DNA of 64,000 bases from Rhizobium sp. BT03 (lineage in GTDB: Bacteria; Pseudomonadota; Alphaproteobacteria; Rhizobiales; Rhizobiaceae), in the NCBI RefSeq assembly GCF_030053155.1, contig NZ_CP125644.1, positions 124,001-188,000 on the forward strand. Reading direction: 5' to 3'. Made by a program: the position numbers and the translations under genes. This document shows positions 41,846-50,430 of this stretch, in pieces. The first letter of the stretch is position 1. Every line of letters starts with the position of its first letter. The notes under the pieces were generated by a model that was not told where the DNA came from, did not search any database, and saw only the letters and a program-made list of their open reading frames with translations.

Positions 41846-42604
41846 GTGCAGGACGATACCGCGACCCAGGAAATGCTTTCACTGGTCCTGGAAGAGCCGG
41901 ACCACTGGGCGATGTTCCTCGACATCGACGGAACGCTGCTCAATCTCGCGCCTACGCCTGATGCGATCGAGGTTCCAGAGGCTCTTCCCGGACAACTTCA
42001 TCGCCTGTCGAACAAGCTCGGCGGCGCCTTGGCGCTGGTCACCGGGCGATCGCTTGCCTATGCGGACGCGCTGTTCAAACCCTTTGCATTTCCGACGGCA
42101 GGCCTTCACGGCGCGGAAATCAGGAGCGCCGCCGGAATGCACACGCTCGAGGCCACACCGGAATTTCAGGCGTTGAAACATGCCCTGACAGCCGAAGCCG
42201 AGCACTATCCCGGCGTCCTGATCGAGGACAAGGGCGCCGCCGTTGCCGCCCATTACCGGCTGGCGCCGGAATATGAAAAGGTGCTCGAAGAGCGCATGCA
42301 TCATTATGCCGAGGTCGCCGGGCCGAACTGGGCGTTGCAGCTAGGCAAGATGGTCTTCGAGCTGCGACCGGCACGATCGAGCAAGGGCGATGCGCTGGAG
42401 CGGTTTTTCCAGGCCGACCCTTTCAAGAACCGCTGCCCGATCACCATCGGCGATGACCTGACCGACGAGTCGATGTTTGCGATCGCCAATGCGCGCGGCG
42501 GCGTTTCGGTGCGTGTCGGTGCGATCGGCACCCCGAGCTGCGCCACGAGCCGGCTGTCCTCCTCTGCGCTGGTGAGAAACGTCATTGCCGCTTTGGCCGC
42601 CTGA
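41846..42604 (+). CDS. otsB: Trehalose-6-phosphate phosphatase
   Basis: 252 residues from GTG 41846, chosen because GGAG lies 8 bases upstream. HAD-superfamily motifs are in order: MFLDIDGTLLNLAPTPDAI (nucleophile Asp), LALVTGRSLAYADALF, HGAEIRSAAG, the SSKGDALERFF lysine and ITIGDDLTDESMFAIANARGG. This enzyme removes phosphate from trehalose 6-phosphate. No otsA lies next to it in the window. Chromosomal otsBA often supplies the main activity, so this may be an accessory plasmid copy. Confidence 0.9.
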   Translation: MQDDTATQEMLSLVLEEPDHWAMFLDIDGTLLNLAPTPDAIEVPEALPGQLHRLSNKLGGALALVTGRSLAYADALFKPFAFPTAGLHGAEIRSAAGMHTLEATPEFQALKHALTAEAEHYPGVLIEDKGAAVAAHYRLAPEYEKVLEERMHHYAEVAGPNWALQLGKMVFELRPARSSKGDALERFFQADPFKNRCPITIGDDLTDESMFAIANARGGVSVRVGAIGTPSCATSRLSSSALVRNVIAALAA

Positions 42605-42805
42605 AGCAGATCCTTGGATGATGTGCGTGCGGATTGCTGCCGCCTTTTACCCGGCCTCGCAGCGTCAATCGTCAAAAAAGTATCGGTTTTGACCGGGAAT
42701 CGTGGTGGCGGGCGTGAAACGAGCCCACTACACTCCCCTTCAACAATAAAGCCAAAAAGGCAATTTGGCGGGTGGGATTGGAACCCGTCCTCGGAGGAGG
42801 AAACG

Positions 42806-43690
42806 ATGGAACCCGACTTGGAAGTCATTCAGATCAGGCCGGGCGAATCCTTCGCAACGAAGGCGCACGGCTATCCCTATCATACGGTTCGCTGGCATTT
42901 TCATCCGGAATACGAACTGCATCTCGTCGTGGCGACAACCGGACGCTATTTCGTCGGCGACTTCATCGGCGAGTTCGAGCCGGGCAATCTCGTGCTTGCC
43001 GGCCCCAATCTTCCCCATAACTGGATCAGCGATGTTCCGAAGGGATCGAGCATTCCGCTTCGATGCCAGCTCATCCAGTTCAGCGAGAATTTCATCAGCG
43101 ACACGATGAAGGTGCTGGCGGAGCTCGGCCCCTTCGAGCCGGTGCTCGAAGCTTCCCGCCGCGGCGTGCTCTTCGGCACGGATACCAGCCGGCAGGTCGC
43201 GCCGCTGATGGACGAGGTGCAGCAGGCGCAGGGCGTGCGCCGCATCGAGCTCTTCATGATGATCGTCGGTCTGCTCAGCCGGGCGCAGGATGCCCAGCTT
43301 CTCGCCAGCCCGAGCTATCTGCCGGATCCGTCCGGCTACATGTCGGCCGGCATCAACAAGGCGCTCGCCTATATCCGGGAGAACCTGACGAAATCCTTCG
43401 ACGAAGCCGATCTCGCCAGGATCGCCGAACAGTCCACCGGCGCCTTTTCCCGCGCCTTCCGCCGCCATACCGGCATGTCGCTCGTGCAATATGTCAAACG
43501 CCTGCGCATCAACCTCGCCTGCCAGATCCTGATGAGCGACGACCACGCATCGATCACCGACATCTGCTTCGAAGTCGGCTTCAACAATCTGTCCAATTTC
43601 AACCGGCAATTTCTCGCGGAAAAGGGCATGACGCCTTCGCGCTTCCGGCGGCTATTGGGTGACAATATCAACGTGGCGAAGGCGGCTTAA
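42806..43690 (+). CDS. AraC-family transcriptional regulator
   Basis: 294 residues from ATG 42806 with GGAGGAGG upstream. The N-terminal half is a cupin (VRWHFHPEYELHLVVATTGRYFVGDFIGEFEPGNLVLAGPNLPHNW). The C-terminal AraC domain (about 200-290) has two HTH motifs: DLARIAEQSTGAFSRAFRRHTGMSLVQYVKRLRI and SITDICFEVGFNNLSNFNRQFLAEKGMTPSRFRRL. It is immediately upstream of a sugar ABC operon on the same strand and probably activates it in response to the pentitol or sugar. Confidence 0.92.
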   Translation: MEPDLEVIQIRPGESFATKAHGYPYHTVRWHFHPEYELHLVVATTGRYFVGDFIGEFEPGNLVLAGPNLPHNWISDVPKGSSIPLRCQLIQFSENFISDTMKVLAELGPFEPVLEASRRGVLFGTDTSRQVAPLMDEVQQAQGVRRIELFMMIVGLLSRAQDAQLLASPSYLPDPSGYMSAGINKALAYIRENLTKSFDEADLARIAEQSTGAFSRAFRRHTGMSLVQYVKRLRINLACQILMSDDHASITDICFEVGFNNLSNFNRQFLAEKGMTPSRFRRLLGDNINVAKAA

Positions 43691-43945
43691 GCAAGCCGGA
43701 CGAGCACCGTTGTCGGGAATATGATCATGGTCCGCCGAAGACGGCGATAGGGAGGACGAGGAGGAGGAGGCAAAACCGACATCGATTTGGACGCGAGCGC
43801 GCAACGAGCGGTTCGCGACAGGAGACGCTTGTCCTCAGAAAACTGCAAACCGCCGGGACAGGCGTGGCGGTCGTTCAGCCGAACGGCGGCAGCAGAACAC
43901 TGCAACGACGAAGTTACACAATTTTTCCAACGGGAGGAGATGGAA

Positions 43946-45013
43946 ATGATGAAATTCTCGACGAAAGCGGCAGGCGCCGCCGCACTTATCCTGTCCTTGC
44001 TCGGCGGGACTTCCGCCTTTGCGCAAAACGCCGTTGCCGATGCGACGGTCGCGTTCCTCATGCCCGACCAGGGCTCGACCCGCTACGAAGAACACGACCA
44101 TCCGGGCTTCGTCGCGGAAATGAAGAAGCTCTGCGCCTCCTGCAAGGTCCTTTATCAGAATGCTGATGCCGATATCGCCAAACAGCAGCAGCAGTTCAAT
44201 TCGGCCATCACCCAGGGCGCCAAGGTTATCGTGCTCGATCCGGTGGATTCGGCAGCGGCCGCCTCCCTCGTCCAGCTCGCCCAAAGCCAGGGCGTCAAGG
44301 TCATCGCCTATGACCGTCCGATCCCGAAGGGCAAGGCCGATTTCTACGTCTCCTTCGACAACAAGGCGATCGGCAAGGCAATCGCGGAATCGCTCGTCCA
44401 GCATCTCAAGGCGAAGAATGTGCCGACCGATGGCGGCGGCATCCTGCAGATCAACGGTTCGCCCACGGATGCGGCCGCCGGGCTGATCAAGGACGGCATT
44501 CACGAGGGTCTCGCCAACGGCGGCTACAAGACGCTTGCCGAATTCGACACGCCGAACTGGCAGCCGGCGAATGCCCAGCAATGGGCGGCCGGCCAGATCA
44601 CCCGTTTCGGCAAACAGATCGTCGGCGTCGTCGCCGCCAATGACGGCACCGGCGGCGGCGCCATCGCCGCCTTCAAGGCAGCCGGCGTCGATCCCGTGCC
44701 GCCGGTCACCGGCAATGATGCGACGATCGCCGCGCTGCAGCTGATCATATCGGGGGATCAGTACAACACGATCTCCAAGCCGAGCGAAATCGTCGCCGCG
44801 GCTGCGGCCGACGTCGCCGTCAAGCTCTTGGCCGGAGAAACGATCAAGGCCGAGATGACGCTTTACGACACGCCGGCGCAGCTCTTCGTCCCTGCCGTCG
44901 TCACCGCCGAAAACCTCAAGGCCGAGATCATCGACAAGAAGATCAACACCGCCGAGGAATTGTGCACCGGCCGTTATGCCGACGGCTGCAAGAAGCTCGG
45001 CATCACCAAGTAA
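43946..45013 (+). CDS. CUT2-type sugar/polyol ABC substrate-binding protein
   Basis: 355 residues from ATG 43946 behind GGGAGGAG. Signal peptide MMKFSTKAAGAAALILSLLGGTSAFA, then QNAVADATVAFLMPDQGSTRYEEHDHPGF. The type I periplasmic fold shows NADADIAKQQQQFNSAITQGAKVIVLDPVDSAAAASLVQLAQSQGVKVIAYDRPI, and VGVVAANDGTGGGAIAAFKAAG, as in XylF. A C-terminal CTGRYADGCKKLG may form a disulfide. By operon context it binds ribitol or another pentitol. Confidence 0.9.
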   Translation: MMKFSTKAAGAAALILSLLGGTSAFAQNAVADATVAFLMPDQGSTRYEEHDHPGFVAEMKKLCASCKVLYQNADADIAKQQQQFNSAITQGAKVIVLDPVDSAAAASLVQLAQSQGVKVIAYDRPIPKGKADFYVSFDNKAIGKAIAESLVQHLKAKNVPTDGGGILQINGSPTDAAAGLIKDGIHEGLANGGYKTLAEFDTPNWQPANAQQWAAGQITRFGKQIVGVVAANDGTGGGAIAAFKAAGVDPVPPVTGNDATIAALQLIISGDQYNTISKPSEIVAAAAADVAVKLLAGETIKAEMTLYDTPAQLFVPAVVTAENLKAEIIDKKINTAEELCTGRYADGCKKLGITK

Positions 45014-45023
45014 TCGCGCCAAG

Positions 45024-45054
45024 GGAAGCGCGGCCGGCCGCCGGTCACGCTTCC
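45024..45054 (+). other. Hairpin after the CUT2 binding-protein gene
   Basis: GGAAGCG pairs with CGCTTCC, with an inner GC-rich stem, 10 bases after the stop codon. Same placement as other post-binding-protein hairpins in the window. Confidence 0.5.
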
Positions 45055-45079
45055 GCTCTCGTTTCGGAAAGGCCAGGCG

Positions 45080-45901
45080 ATGTCTGACACCTCTCATATT
45101 CTTGACGGCGCCCGCCAGCCTGTTCTCAGCCTGCGCGGAATATCGAAGAACTTCGGGGCGGTCTCGGCGCTCACCGATATCGAACTCGACGTGCATGCCG
45201 GAGAGGTCGTGGCGCTCGTCGGCGACAATGGCGCCGGCAAATCGACGCTGGTCAAGATCCTGGCCGGCGTACACCAGCCGAGCTCGGGCACGATCCTGTT
45301 CGAGGGCAAACAGGCAAATCTGTCGAGCCCGAGTGCCGCCCTCGACCTCGGCATTGCGACCGTCTTCCAGGATTTGGCCCTGTGCGAAAATCTCGATGTG
45401 GTCGCCAATATCTTTCTCGGCAAGGAGCTCAATCCCTTCCAGCTCGACGAGGTCGCCATGGAGATCCGCGCCTGGAAGCTCTTAAACGAGCTTTCGGCCC
45501 GAATCCCAAGCGTTCGCGAGCCCGTCGCCTCGCTGTCCGGCGGACAGCGCCAGACCGTGGCGATCGCCCGGTCGCTGCTGCTCGAGCCGAAACTGATCAT
45601 GCTCGACGAACCGACGGCAGCGCTCGGTGTCGCCCAGACCGCCGAGGTACTGGATCTGATCGAGCGCGTGCGTGAACGCGGCCTCGCCGTCATCATGATC
45701 AGCCACAATATGGAGGATGTGCGTGCGGTCGCCGACCGCATCGTCGTGCTTCGGCTTGGACGCAACAACGGCACCTTCATGCCGGATGCCTCCAATGAAG
45801 AGCTGGTCAGCGCGATCACCGGCGCTTCCAACAATTCCGTCTCCCGCCGCGCCACGCGCCGCAAGGCGCAAAGCCGAGAGAACGAGGAGGGCAGGGCATG
45901 A
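45080..45901 (+). CDS. CUT2 sugar ABC ATPase (single domain)
   Basis: 273 residues. Walker A GDNGAGKSTLVKILAG, Q-loop VFQDLALCENLDVVANIFLGKEL, signature LSGGQRQTVAIARSLLLEPK, Walker B IMLDEPTAALG and H-loop MISHNMEDVRAVADR. Unlike RbsA/XylG it has one nucleotide domain, as in FrcA-type systems. It overlaps the permease gene by four bases (ATGA). Confidence 0.92.
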   Translation: MSDTSHILDGARQPVLSLRGISKNFGAVSALTDIELDVHAGEVVALVGDNGAGKSTLVKILAGVHQPSSGTILFEGKQANLSSPSAALDLGIATVFQDLALCENLDVVANIFLGKELNPFQLDEVAMEIRAWKLLNELSARIPSVREPVASLSGGQRQTVAIARSLLLEPKLIMLDEPTAALGVAQTAEVLDLIERVRERGLAVIMISHNMEDVRAVADRIVVLRLGRNNGTFMPDASNEELVSAITGASNNSVSRRATRRKAQSRENEEGRA

Positions 45902-47157
45902 TGAAGACCTTGCAGAATGAACCGGCGGCCTCCCCACTCCTCGACCGGCGCGACGAAAGGGTGCGCCACGACGACAGCCTTGCCGGCTCGATCCGCGCCT
46001 TCTGGGATCGCATCCGCTCCGGCGACCTCGGCTCGCTGCCGGTCATTATCGGCCTGGCGATCATCTGGACGGTGTTCCAGGCGCTCAATCCGGTGTTTCT
46101 CTCCAGCACCAATCTCGTCAACATGCTGTTCGACTGCTCGACGGTCGGCGTCATCTCGCTCGGTATCGTCTGCATCCTGATGGTGGGTGAGATCGATCTT
46201 TCCGTCGGCTCGGTCAGCGGCTTCGCCTCGGCGCTGGTTGGCGTCTTCTGGGTCAATCAAGGCTGGCCGGTGGTGCTCGCGGTCCTCGCCGCGATGATCG
46301 TCGGCGCCCTGATCGGCTCGCTCTACGCCTTCCTGTTCAACCGCTTCGGCATGCCGAGCTTCGTCTCCACCCTGTCGGGGCTGCTCGCGGTTCTCGGCCT
46401 GCAGCTCTATATCCTCGGAGCCACCGGCTCGATCAATCTCCCCTATGGCTCTTGGCTGGTGAATTTCGGGCAGATCATGGTCATGCCGGATCCGGTCGCC
46501 TATCTGCTGGTGGCGCTTGCCGGCATTGCCTTCTTCCTCGCGAGCTACCGCACATCGGCGCGACGGCGGGCAGCCGGCCTGTCGGCGAAATCGACCGGCG
46601 GACTGTGTTTCCGCGCCGTCGTCATCACGGTCGCCCTGGAAGCGGTTGCCTTCTATCTCAACCAGTCGCGCGGTATTCCCTGGATGTTCGGCCTCTTCGT
46701 CGGGCTCGTCGCCGCCATGAATTATGCGCTGACGCGCACGAAATGGGGACGATCCATGCAAGCCGTCGGCGGCAACAGGGAGGCCGCCCGCCGCTCGGGC
46801 ATCAATGTGTCGCGCATCTATGCGAGCGCCTTCGTCGCCTGTGCCCTGCTTGCCGCGACCGGCGGCGTGCTTTCGGCGGCGCGTCTGGCGACCGCAAGCC
46901 AGCAGGCCGGCACCGGCGACGTCAACCTCAACGCCATCGCTGCGGCGGTCATCGGCGGCACAAGCCTGTTCGGCGGACGCGGCAGCGCCTATTCGGCCCT
47001 TCTCGGCATCATCGTCATCCAGTCGATCGCCAGCGGGCTGACGCTCCTCGATCTGTCGTCGTCGCTTCGATACATGATCACCGGCGCCGTTCTTGCCGTC
47101 GCCGTCGTCGTCGACTCGCTGGCACGCCGATCGCGGATTTCGCACGGCCGCGCCTAA
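45898..47157 (+). CDS. CUT2 sugar ABC permease
   Basis: 419 residues, about ten hydrophobic segments beginning [41 protein letters not shown] and SYAFLFN-like [18 protein letters not shown] are the branched RbsC/XylH family motifs; [24 protein letters not shown] is the cytoplasmic coupling loop. It completes the importer with the preceding binding protein and ATPase. Confidence 0.92.
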   Translation: MMKTLQNEPAASPLLDRRDERVRHDDSLAGSIRAFWDRIRSGDLGSLPVIIGLAIIWTVFQALNPVFLSSTNLVNMLFDCSTVGVISLGIVCILMVGEIDLSVGSVSGFASALVGVFWVNQGWPVVLAVLAAMIVGALIGSLYAFLFNRFGMPSFVSTLSGLLAVLGLQLYILGATGSINLPYGSWLVNFGQIMVMPDPVAYLLVALAGIAFFLASYRTSARRRAAGLSAKSTGGLCFRAVVITVALEAVAFYLNQSRGIPWMFGLFVGLVAAMNYALTRTKWGRSMQAVGGNREAARRSGINVSRIYASAFVACALLAATGGVLSAARLATASQQAGTGDVNLNAIAAAVIGGTSLFGGRGSAYSALLGIIVIQSIASGLTLLDLSSSLRYMITGAVLAVAVVVDSLARRSRISHGRA

Positions 47158-47183
47158 ACCACTTGAGAAAACAGAGGAAGAAA

Positions 47184-47912
47184 ATGGGACAGGATCTGTC
47201 TGGAAAAGTCGCGGCCGTCACCGGAGCGGCATCGGGTATCGGCCTGGAATGCGCCAAGGCCTTGCTTGCCGCCGGCGTTCGGGTAGTGCTGGTCGACCGC
47301 AATGAGGAGGCCTTGAAGGAAATCTGCTCGGCCCTCGGCGCCAATGCCATTCCGCTGGTCATCGATCTCACCGATCCGAAAAGTGTGGCAGGAATGATGC
47401 CGCAGATTCTGGAGAAGGCAGGGCAGCTGGATATTTTCCACGCCAATGCCGGCTCCTATATCGGCGGCGAGGTGCTTGGCGGCGACCCCGACGCCTGGGA
47501 CCGAATGCTCAACCTGAACGTCAACGCCGCCTTCCGTTCGGTGCATGCCGTCCTGCCGCATATGGTCGAGCGCAAGACCGGGGATATCATCCTGACGAGC
47601 TCCGTCGCCGGTTTGGTTCCCGTCGTCTGGGAGCCGATTTACACAGCCTCCAAACATGCGGTCCAGGCATTCGTCCATACGCTGCGACGGCAAGTGGCTA
47701 AACACGGCCTGCGCGTCGGTGCCGTCGCGCCTGGCCCCGTCGTCACGGCTCTCCTCAGCGATTGGCCGCAGGAAAAGCTGGATGAGGCGCTCGCCGCCGG
47801 CGGCCTGATGGAACCGAAGGAAGTGGCCGAAGCAGTGCTCTTCATGCTGACGCGCCCGCGCAACATCACCATCCGCGATCTCGTCATCCTGCCGCAGAGC
47901 ACCGACATCTGA
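47184..47912 (+). CDS. rbtD: Ribitol 2-dehydrogenase (SDR)
   Basis: 242 residues from ATG 47184 (AGAGGAAG upstream). It closely matches enterobacterial ribitol dehydrogenase over its whole length from memory: [62 protein letters not shown], the catalytic [23 protein letters not shown] and [25 protein letters not shown]. The GxxxGxG, HANAG and YxxxK motifs are intact. It converts ribitol to D-ribulose with NAD. It follows the CUT2 transporter, so that importer probably carries ribitol. No ribulokinase gene is in the window. Confidence 0.88.
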   Translation: MGQDLSGKVAAVTGAASGIGLECAKALLAAGVRVVLVDRNEEALKEICSALGANAIPLVIDLTDPKSVAGMMPQILEKAGQLDIFHANAGSYIGGEVLGGDPDAWDRMLNLNVNAAFRSVHAVLPHMVERKTGDIILTSSVAGLVPVVWEPIYTASKHAVQAFVHTLRRQVAKHGLRVGAVAPGPVVTALLSDWPQEKLDEALAAGGLMEPKEVAEAVLFMLTRPRNITIRDLVILPQSTDI

Positions 47913-47952
47913 TCAGCGCTTGCCGCTTTCGCAAAACCAGAAAGGAAGCGCC

Positions 47953-48717
47953 ATGATCTTCGACAGATTTCGCCTGGACGGGCAGGTGGCGCTGATAACC
48001 GGCGGCACACGCGGCATCGGGCTTGCAATCGCCGAGGCGCTCGGCGAGGCCGGCGCCACAGTTGTCATCACCGGACGGACCCGCAATACGGCGGCGGAAG
48101 CCCGACTCGTCAAAGCCGGTGTCGATTGCGATTTCATCGCCGCCGACCTAATGAAAGACGATGCCGCCGACGCGCTCGTCACCGAGACCCTCTCGCGGAC
48201 CGGCCGGCTCGACATTCTGGTCAACAATGCCGGCATCGCCATTCATGGCGACAGCGGCGAATTCTCCGATGCGATCTGGCGTGAGATCATGACCATCAAT
48301 GTCGACGCCGTCTTCCGCGCCTGCCGCGCCGCACTCGCCCCCATGCGGCGCCAGGGCAGGGGTGTTATCCTCAATATCGGCTCGATGTCGGGCATCGTCT
48401 CCAACATTCCGCAGAACCAGGTCGCCTACAACACCTCCAAGGCGGCGGTCCATATGATGACGAAGAGCCTGGCGAGCGAAGTCGCCGCCGAGAATATCCG
48501 CGTCAACGCCATCGCGCCGGGCTATATCGACACCGATCTGTCGCGCGGCGGCATCGACAATCCCGACTGGTTCCCGACCTGGCGCAGCATGACCCCGATG
48601 GGACGCGTCGGGCAGCCGGAAGAGGTGGCGGGTGCCGCCTTGTTCCTCTGCTCGGCGGCGGCAAGCTACGTCACCGGCGAAGTGCTGGTGATCGATGGTG
48701 GTTATACGACACGATAA
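47953..48717 (+). CDS. Short-chain dehydrogenase/reductase, polyol/sugar type
   Basis: 254 residues from ATG 47953 (AAGGAAG upstream). TGGTRGIGLAIAEALG (cofactor loop), NNAG in LDILVNNAGIAIHG, GSMSG and YNTSKAAVHMMTKSL (YxxxK), and APGYIDTDLSRGG are classical SDR motifs. It resembles D-arabinitol/sorbitol-type dehydrogenases. It is the last gene of the putative pentitol operon, and may oxidise a second polyol. The 3' end overlaps the convergent VOC gene by 16 bases. Confidence 0.87.
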   Translation: MIFDRFRLDGQVALITGGTRGIGLAIAEALGEAGATVVITGRTRNTAAEARLVKAGVDCDFIAADLMKDDAADALVTETLSRTGRLDILVNNAGIAIHGDSGEFSDAIWREIMTINVDAVFRACRAALAPMRRQGRGVILNIGSMSGIVSNIPQNQVAYNTSKAAVHMMTKSLASEVAAENIRVNAIAPGYIDTDLSRGGIDNPDWFPTWRSMTPMGRVGQPEEVAGAALFLCSAAASYVTGEVLVIDGGYTTR

Positions 48718-49133
48718 TGGACTGACGGCGGCACGAGTTCACCCAAGCAATCGAGCATCCATTGGACACCAAAACGATCGGTGAGCTTGCCGTAATAGCT
48801 CCCCCATGGCTGGACAGCGAGTGGTGTCGTTATCTTGCCGCCTTCTGCGAGCCGTGCGAAAAACCCGTCGGTCCTGTCGCGGACATCCAGGATCAGCATG
48901 TGGGCGGAGCCTCGCATCGGCTCGGCATCGTGATTGTCGGAGGCGAAGAACAGAATGCCTGGTCCTTCGAAACGCGCATGCATCACCTTGCCCCGCATGG
49001 CTTCGCTGGCAACGGGCATTCCATCTGCGCCATGGCGCTTCAATAGCGTGACCTGGCCAAGCCCGCATTCGGCATAAAAGGAGAGTGCCTCCTCGCAGCC
49101 GTTGGAAAAGAACAGATAGTTGGCAAGCTGCAT
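48702..49133 (-). CDS. VOC-family protein (PhnB/glyoxalase-like)
   Basis: 143 residues from ATG 49133. It begins MQLANYLFFSNGCEEALSFYAECGLGQVTLL and ends GKITTPLAVQPWGSYYGKLTDRFGVQWMLD, the PhnB-type vicinal-oxygen-chelate fold. No metal-ligand assignment can be made confidently. Function unknown; it lies near tautomerase and TetR genes. Confidence 0.87.
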   Translation of the reverse strand: MQLANYLFFSNGCEEALSFYAECGLGQVTLLKRHGADGMPVASEAMRGKVMHARFEGPGILFFASDNHDAEPMRGSAHMLILDVRDRTDGFFARLAEGGKITTPLAVQPWGSYYGKLTDRFGVQWMLDCLGELVPPSVHYRVV

Positions 49134-49207
49134 GGCTGGCTCCGTCGCGCCGCCGGATAGCGGCGCTGCTGTGTCAGGTCCAAGGTTTCGCACGTGCGCC
49201 GCAATCC

Positions 49208-49636
49208 TTACAACGCGGCGGCCGCGCCCTGGATGGCGCCGACGAAGTCGGCATTGCTGTAACTATCGCCGGCAATTCCCCAGGCCCCCTCGGGGGCATA
49301 GACGATATTCGACCATATATGCTCTCGCTTGAGCCGGCCCTCGGCGGCCTGTTCGACGACATCGGCCGCTTTTTCGATGAAGGCCTGTTTCGCTTCGGCG
49401 CTCGCCAGCGCGACCTCCGGCAATTTGAGTTCGACGAACGCCGCAGCGATCGGCTTTCCCGCCGCAAGCACGTGCTCGCGCGGCAGCACGTTGATGGTGC
49501 CGATGACATTGGCGGTCATGAAGGCGTTGCCGGTCAAGCCGGCGACATCGAGCAACGCGTCCGTCAATCCGGCAAAAGCGCGCGCCTGGGCCTCCGGCGA
49601 GAGCAGGCCTTCCGGCACGGTGAGTGTGATAGGCAT
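49208..49636 (-). CDS. Tautomerase-superfamily protein
   Basis: 142 residues from ATG 49636 (GGGAGATAT upstream), chosen because it places the catalytic Pro at position 2 (MPITLTVPEGLLSPEAQA); longer starts would bury it. Two half-length tautomerase-like repeats appear, the second near EVALASAEAKQAFIEKAADVVEQA. Such enzymes use Pro1 as a base for keto-enol conversions or dehalogenation. It is divergent from the TetR gene and probably regulated by it. Confidence 0.82.
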   Translation of the reverse strand: MPITLTVPEGLLSPEAQARAFAGLTDALLDVAGLTGNAFMTANVIGTINVLPREHVLAAGKPIAAAFVELKLPEVALASAEAKQAFIEKAADVVEQAAEGRLKREHIWSNIVYAPEGAWGIAGDSYSNADFVGAIQGAAAAL

Positions 49637-49676
49637 CGGATATCTCCCTCTTTGAATTGTGACCGCTTCTGATATA

Positions 49677-49743
49677 CCGATCACTCTTTATGGATACACA
49701 CCGATCGCTCTCTTCGCAAGCAATAAAGAGGGATCGCTCTCTA
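49677..49743. promoter_or_regulatory. Triple repeat in the tautomerase-TetR divergent promoter
   Basis: Three related elements, CCGATCACTCTTTA (49677), CCGATCGCTCTCTT (49701) and GGGATCGCTCTCTA (49730). The last is part of the near-palindrome AGAGGGATCGCTCT (49727-49740). They are candidate binding sites of the adjacent TetR regulator. Confidence 0.5.
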
Positions 49744-49755
49744 AATGAGGTTTTC

Positions 49756-50355
49756 ATGCGTTACAGCGCTGAACACAAACTGGAAACCCGGGCCCGCGTT
49801 ATCGCCGCTGCGGGACAGGTCTTCCGCAAGGACGGCTATGGCGGCGCCGGAATCGACGCGCTGACAAAGGCTGCCGGCGTGACGAACGGCGCCTTCTACG
49901 GACATTTCAAATCGAAGGCCGAAGCCTTTCGTACAGCTGTGCTGGAAGGGCTCGAAGAGCTGCGGCAGGGAATCGCCGCGCTGAAGACCAATCAGCCGAA
50001 AGACTGGCTGCCGACATTCGTCAGCTACTATCTCGGCTATAAAAGAACCTGCGATTTGGGCGAAAGCTGTGCTCTGCCGAGCCTTTCGCCCGACGTGATG
50101 CGCGCGGATAAGGAAACGCGAAGCGCCTACACGGCTGAGATCAAACGCCTCGTCGAAGAAGTCGCCGCCGGCCTGCCGGAGCACAAGATAGAGGGCCGAT
50201 CCGAAATGAGCCAAGAAGATCAGGCGATCCTGCTTCTCGCCATGCTGAGCGGCGGCGTCACCCTTGCGCGCGCCGTTTCCGACCCGGCGCTGTCCGAACG
50301 CATCGCTGATATTGTCGCGCAGGCGGCGTTGGCGGCAATAAAACCGCACAACTGA
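49756..50355 (+). CDS. TetR-family transcriptional regulator
   Basis: 199 residues from ATG 49756 (TGAGG upstream). The HTH is AAGQVFRKDGYGGAGIDALTKAAGVTNGAFYGHFKSKAEAF, typical of TetR (YGHFKSK). The ligand domain includes the CDLGESCALPSLSPDVMRAD region with two cysteines seen in some drug or quinone sensors. It likely represses the divergent tautomerase gene and perhaps itself. Confidence 0.9.
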   Translation: MRYSAEHKLETRARVIAAAGQVFRKDGYGGAGIDALTKAAGVTNGAFYGHFKSKAEAFRTAVLEGLEELRQGIAALKTNQPKDWLPTFVSYYLGYKRTCDLGESCALPSLSPDVMRADKETRSAYTAEIKRLVEEVAAGLPEHKIEGRSEMSQEDQAILLLAMLSGGVTLARAVSDPALSERIADIVAQAALAAIKPHN

Positions 50356-50430
50356 TCCGCTTGCTTGCGAGCATGCGTTCGGCACCCGAAAGGCCTCTAA
50401 CTCAACGTGGGATTCCCAATCACAAGAGAA

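Noticed and set aside
42766..42790. tRNA-like T-arm (minus strand GGGTTCCAATCCCACC) possibly marking an att site
   Set aside because: The stem pairs poorly beyond three bases, no anticodon or D-arm is found nearby, and the bases include the ribosome-site region of the AraC gene.
45094..47145. Very long minus-strand open frame (683 codons) opposite the pentitol ABC genes
   Set aside because: It is antisense to three well-supported genes, has a biased composition rich in Arg, Asp and Glu and no domain; a product of high GC codon bias.
46452..47183. N-terminal extension of the ribitol dehydrogenase frame
   Set aside because: It lies out of frame inside the permease gene; ATG 47184 gives the family N-terminus with a ribosome site.
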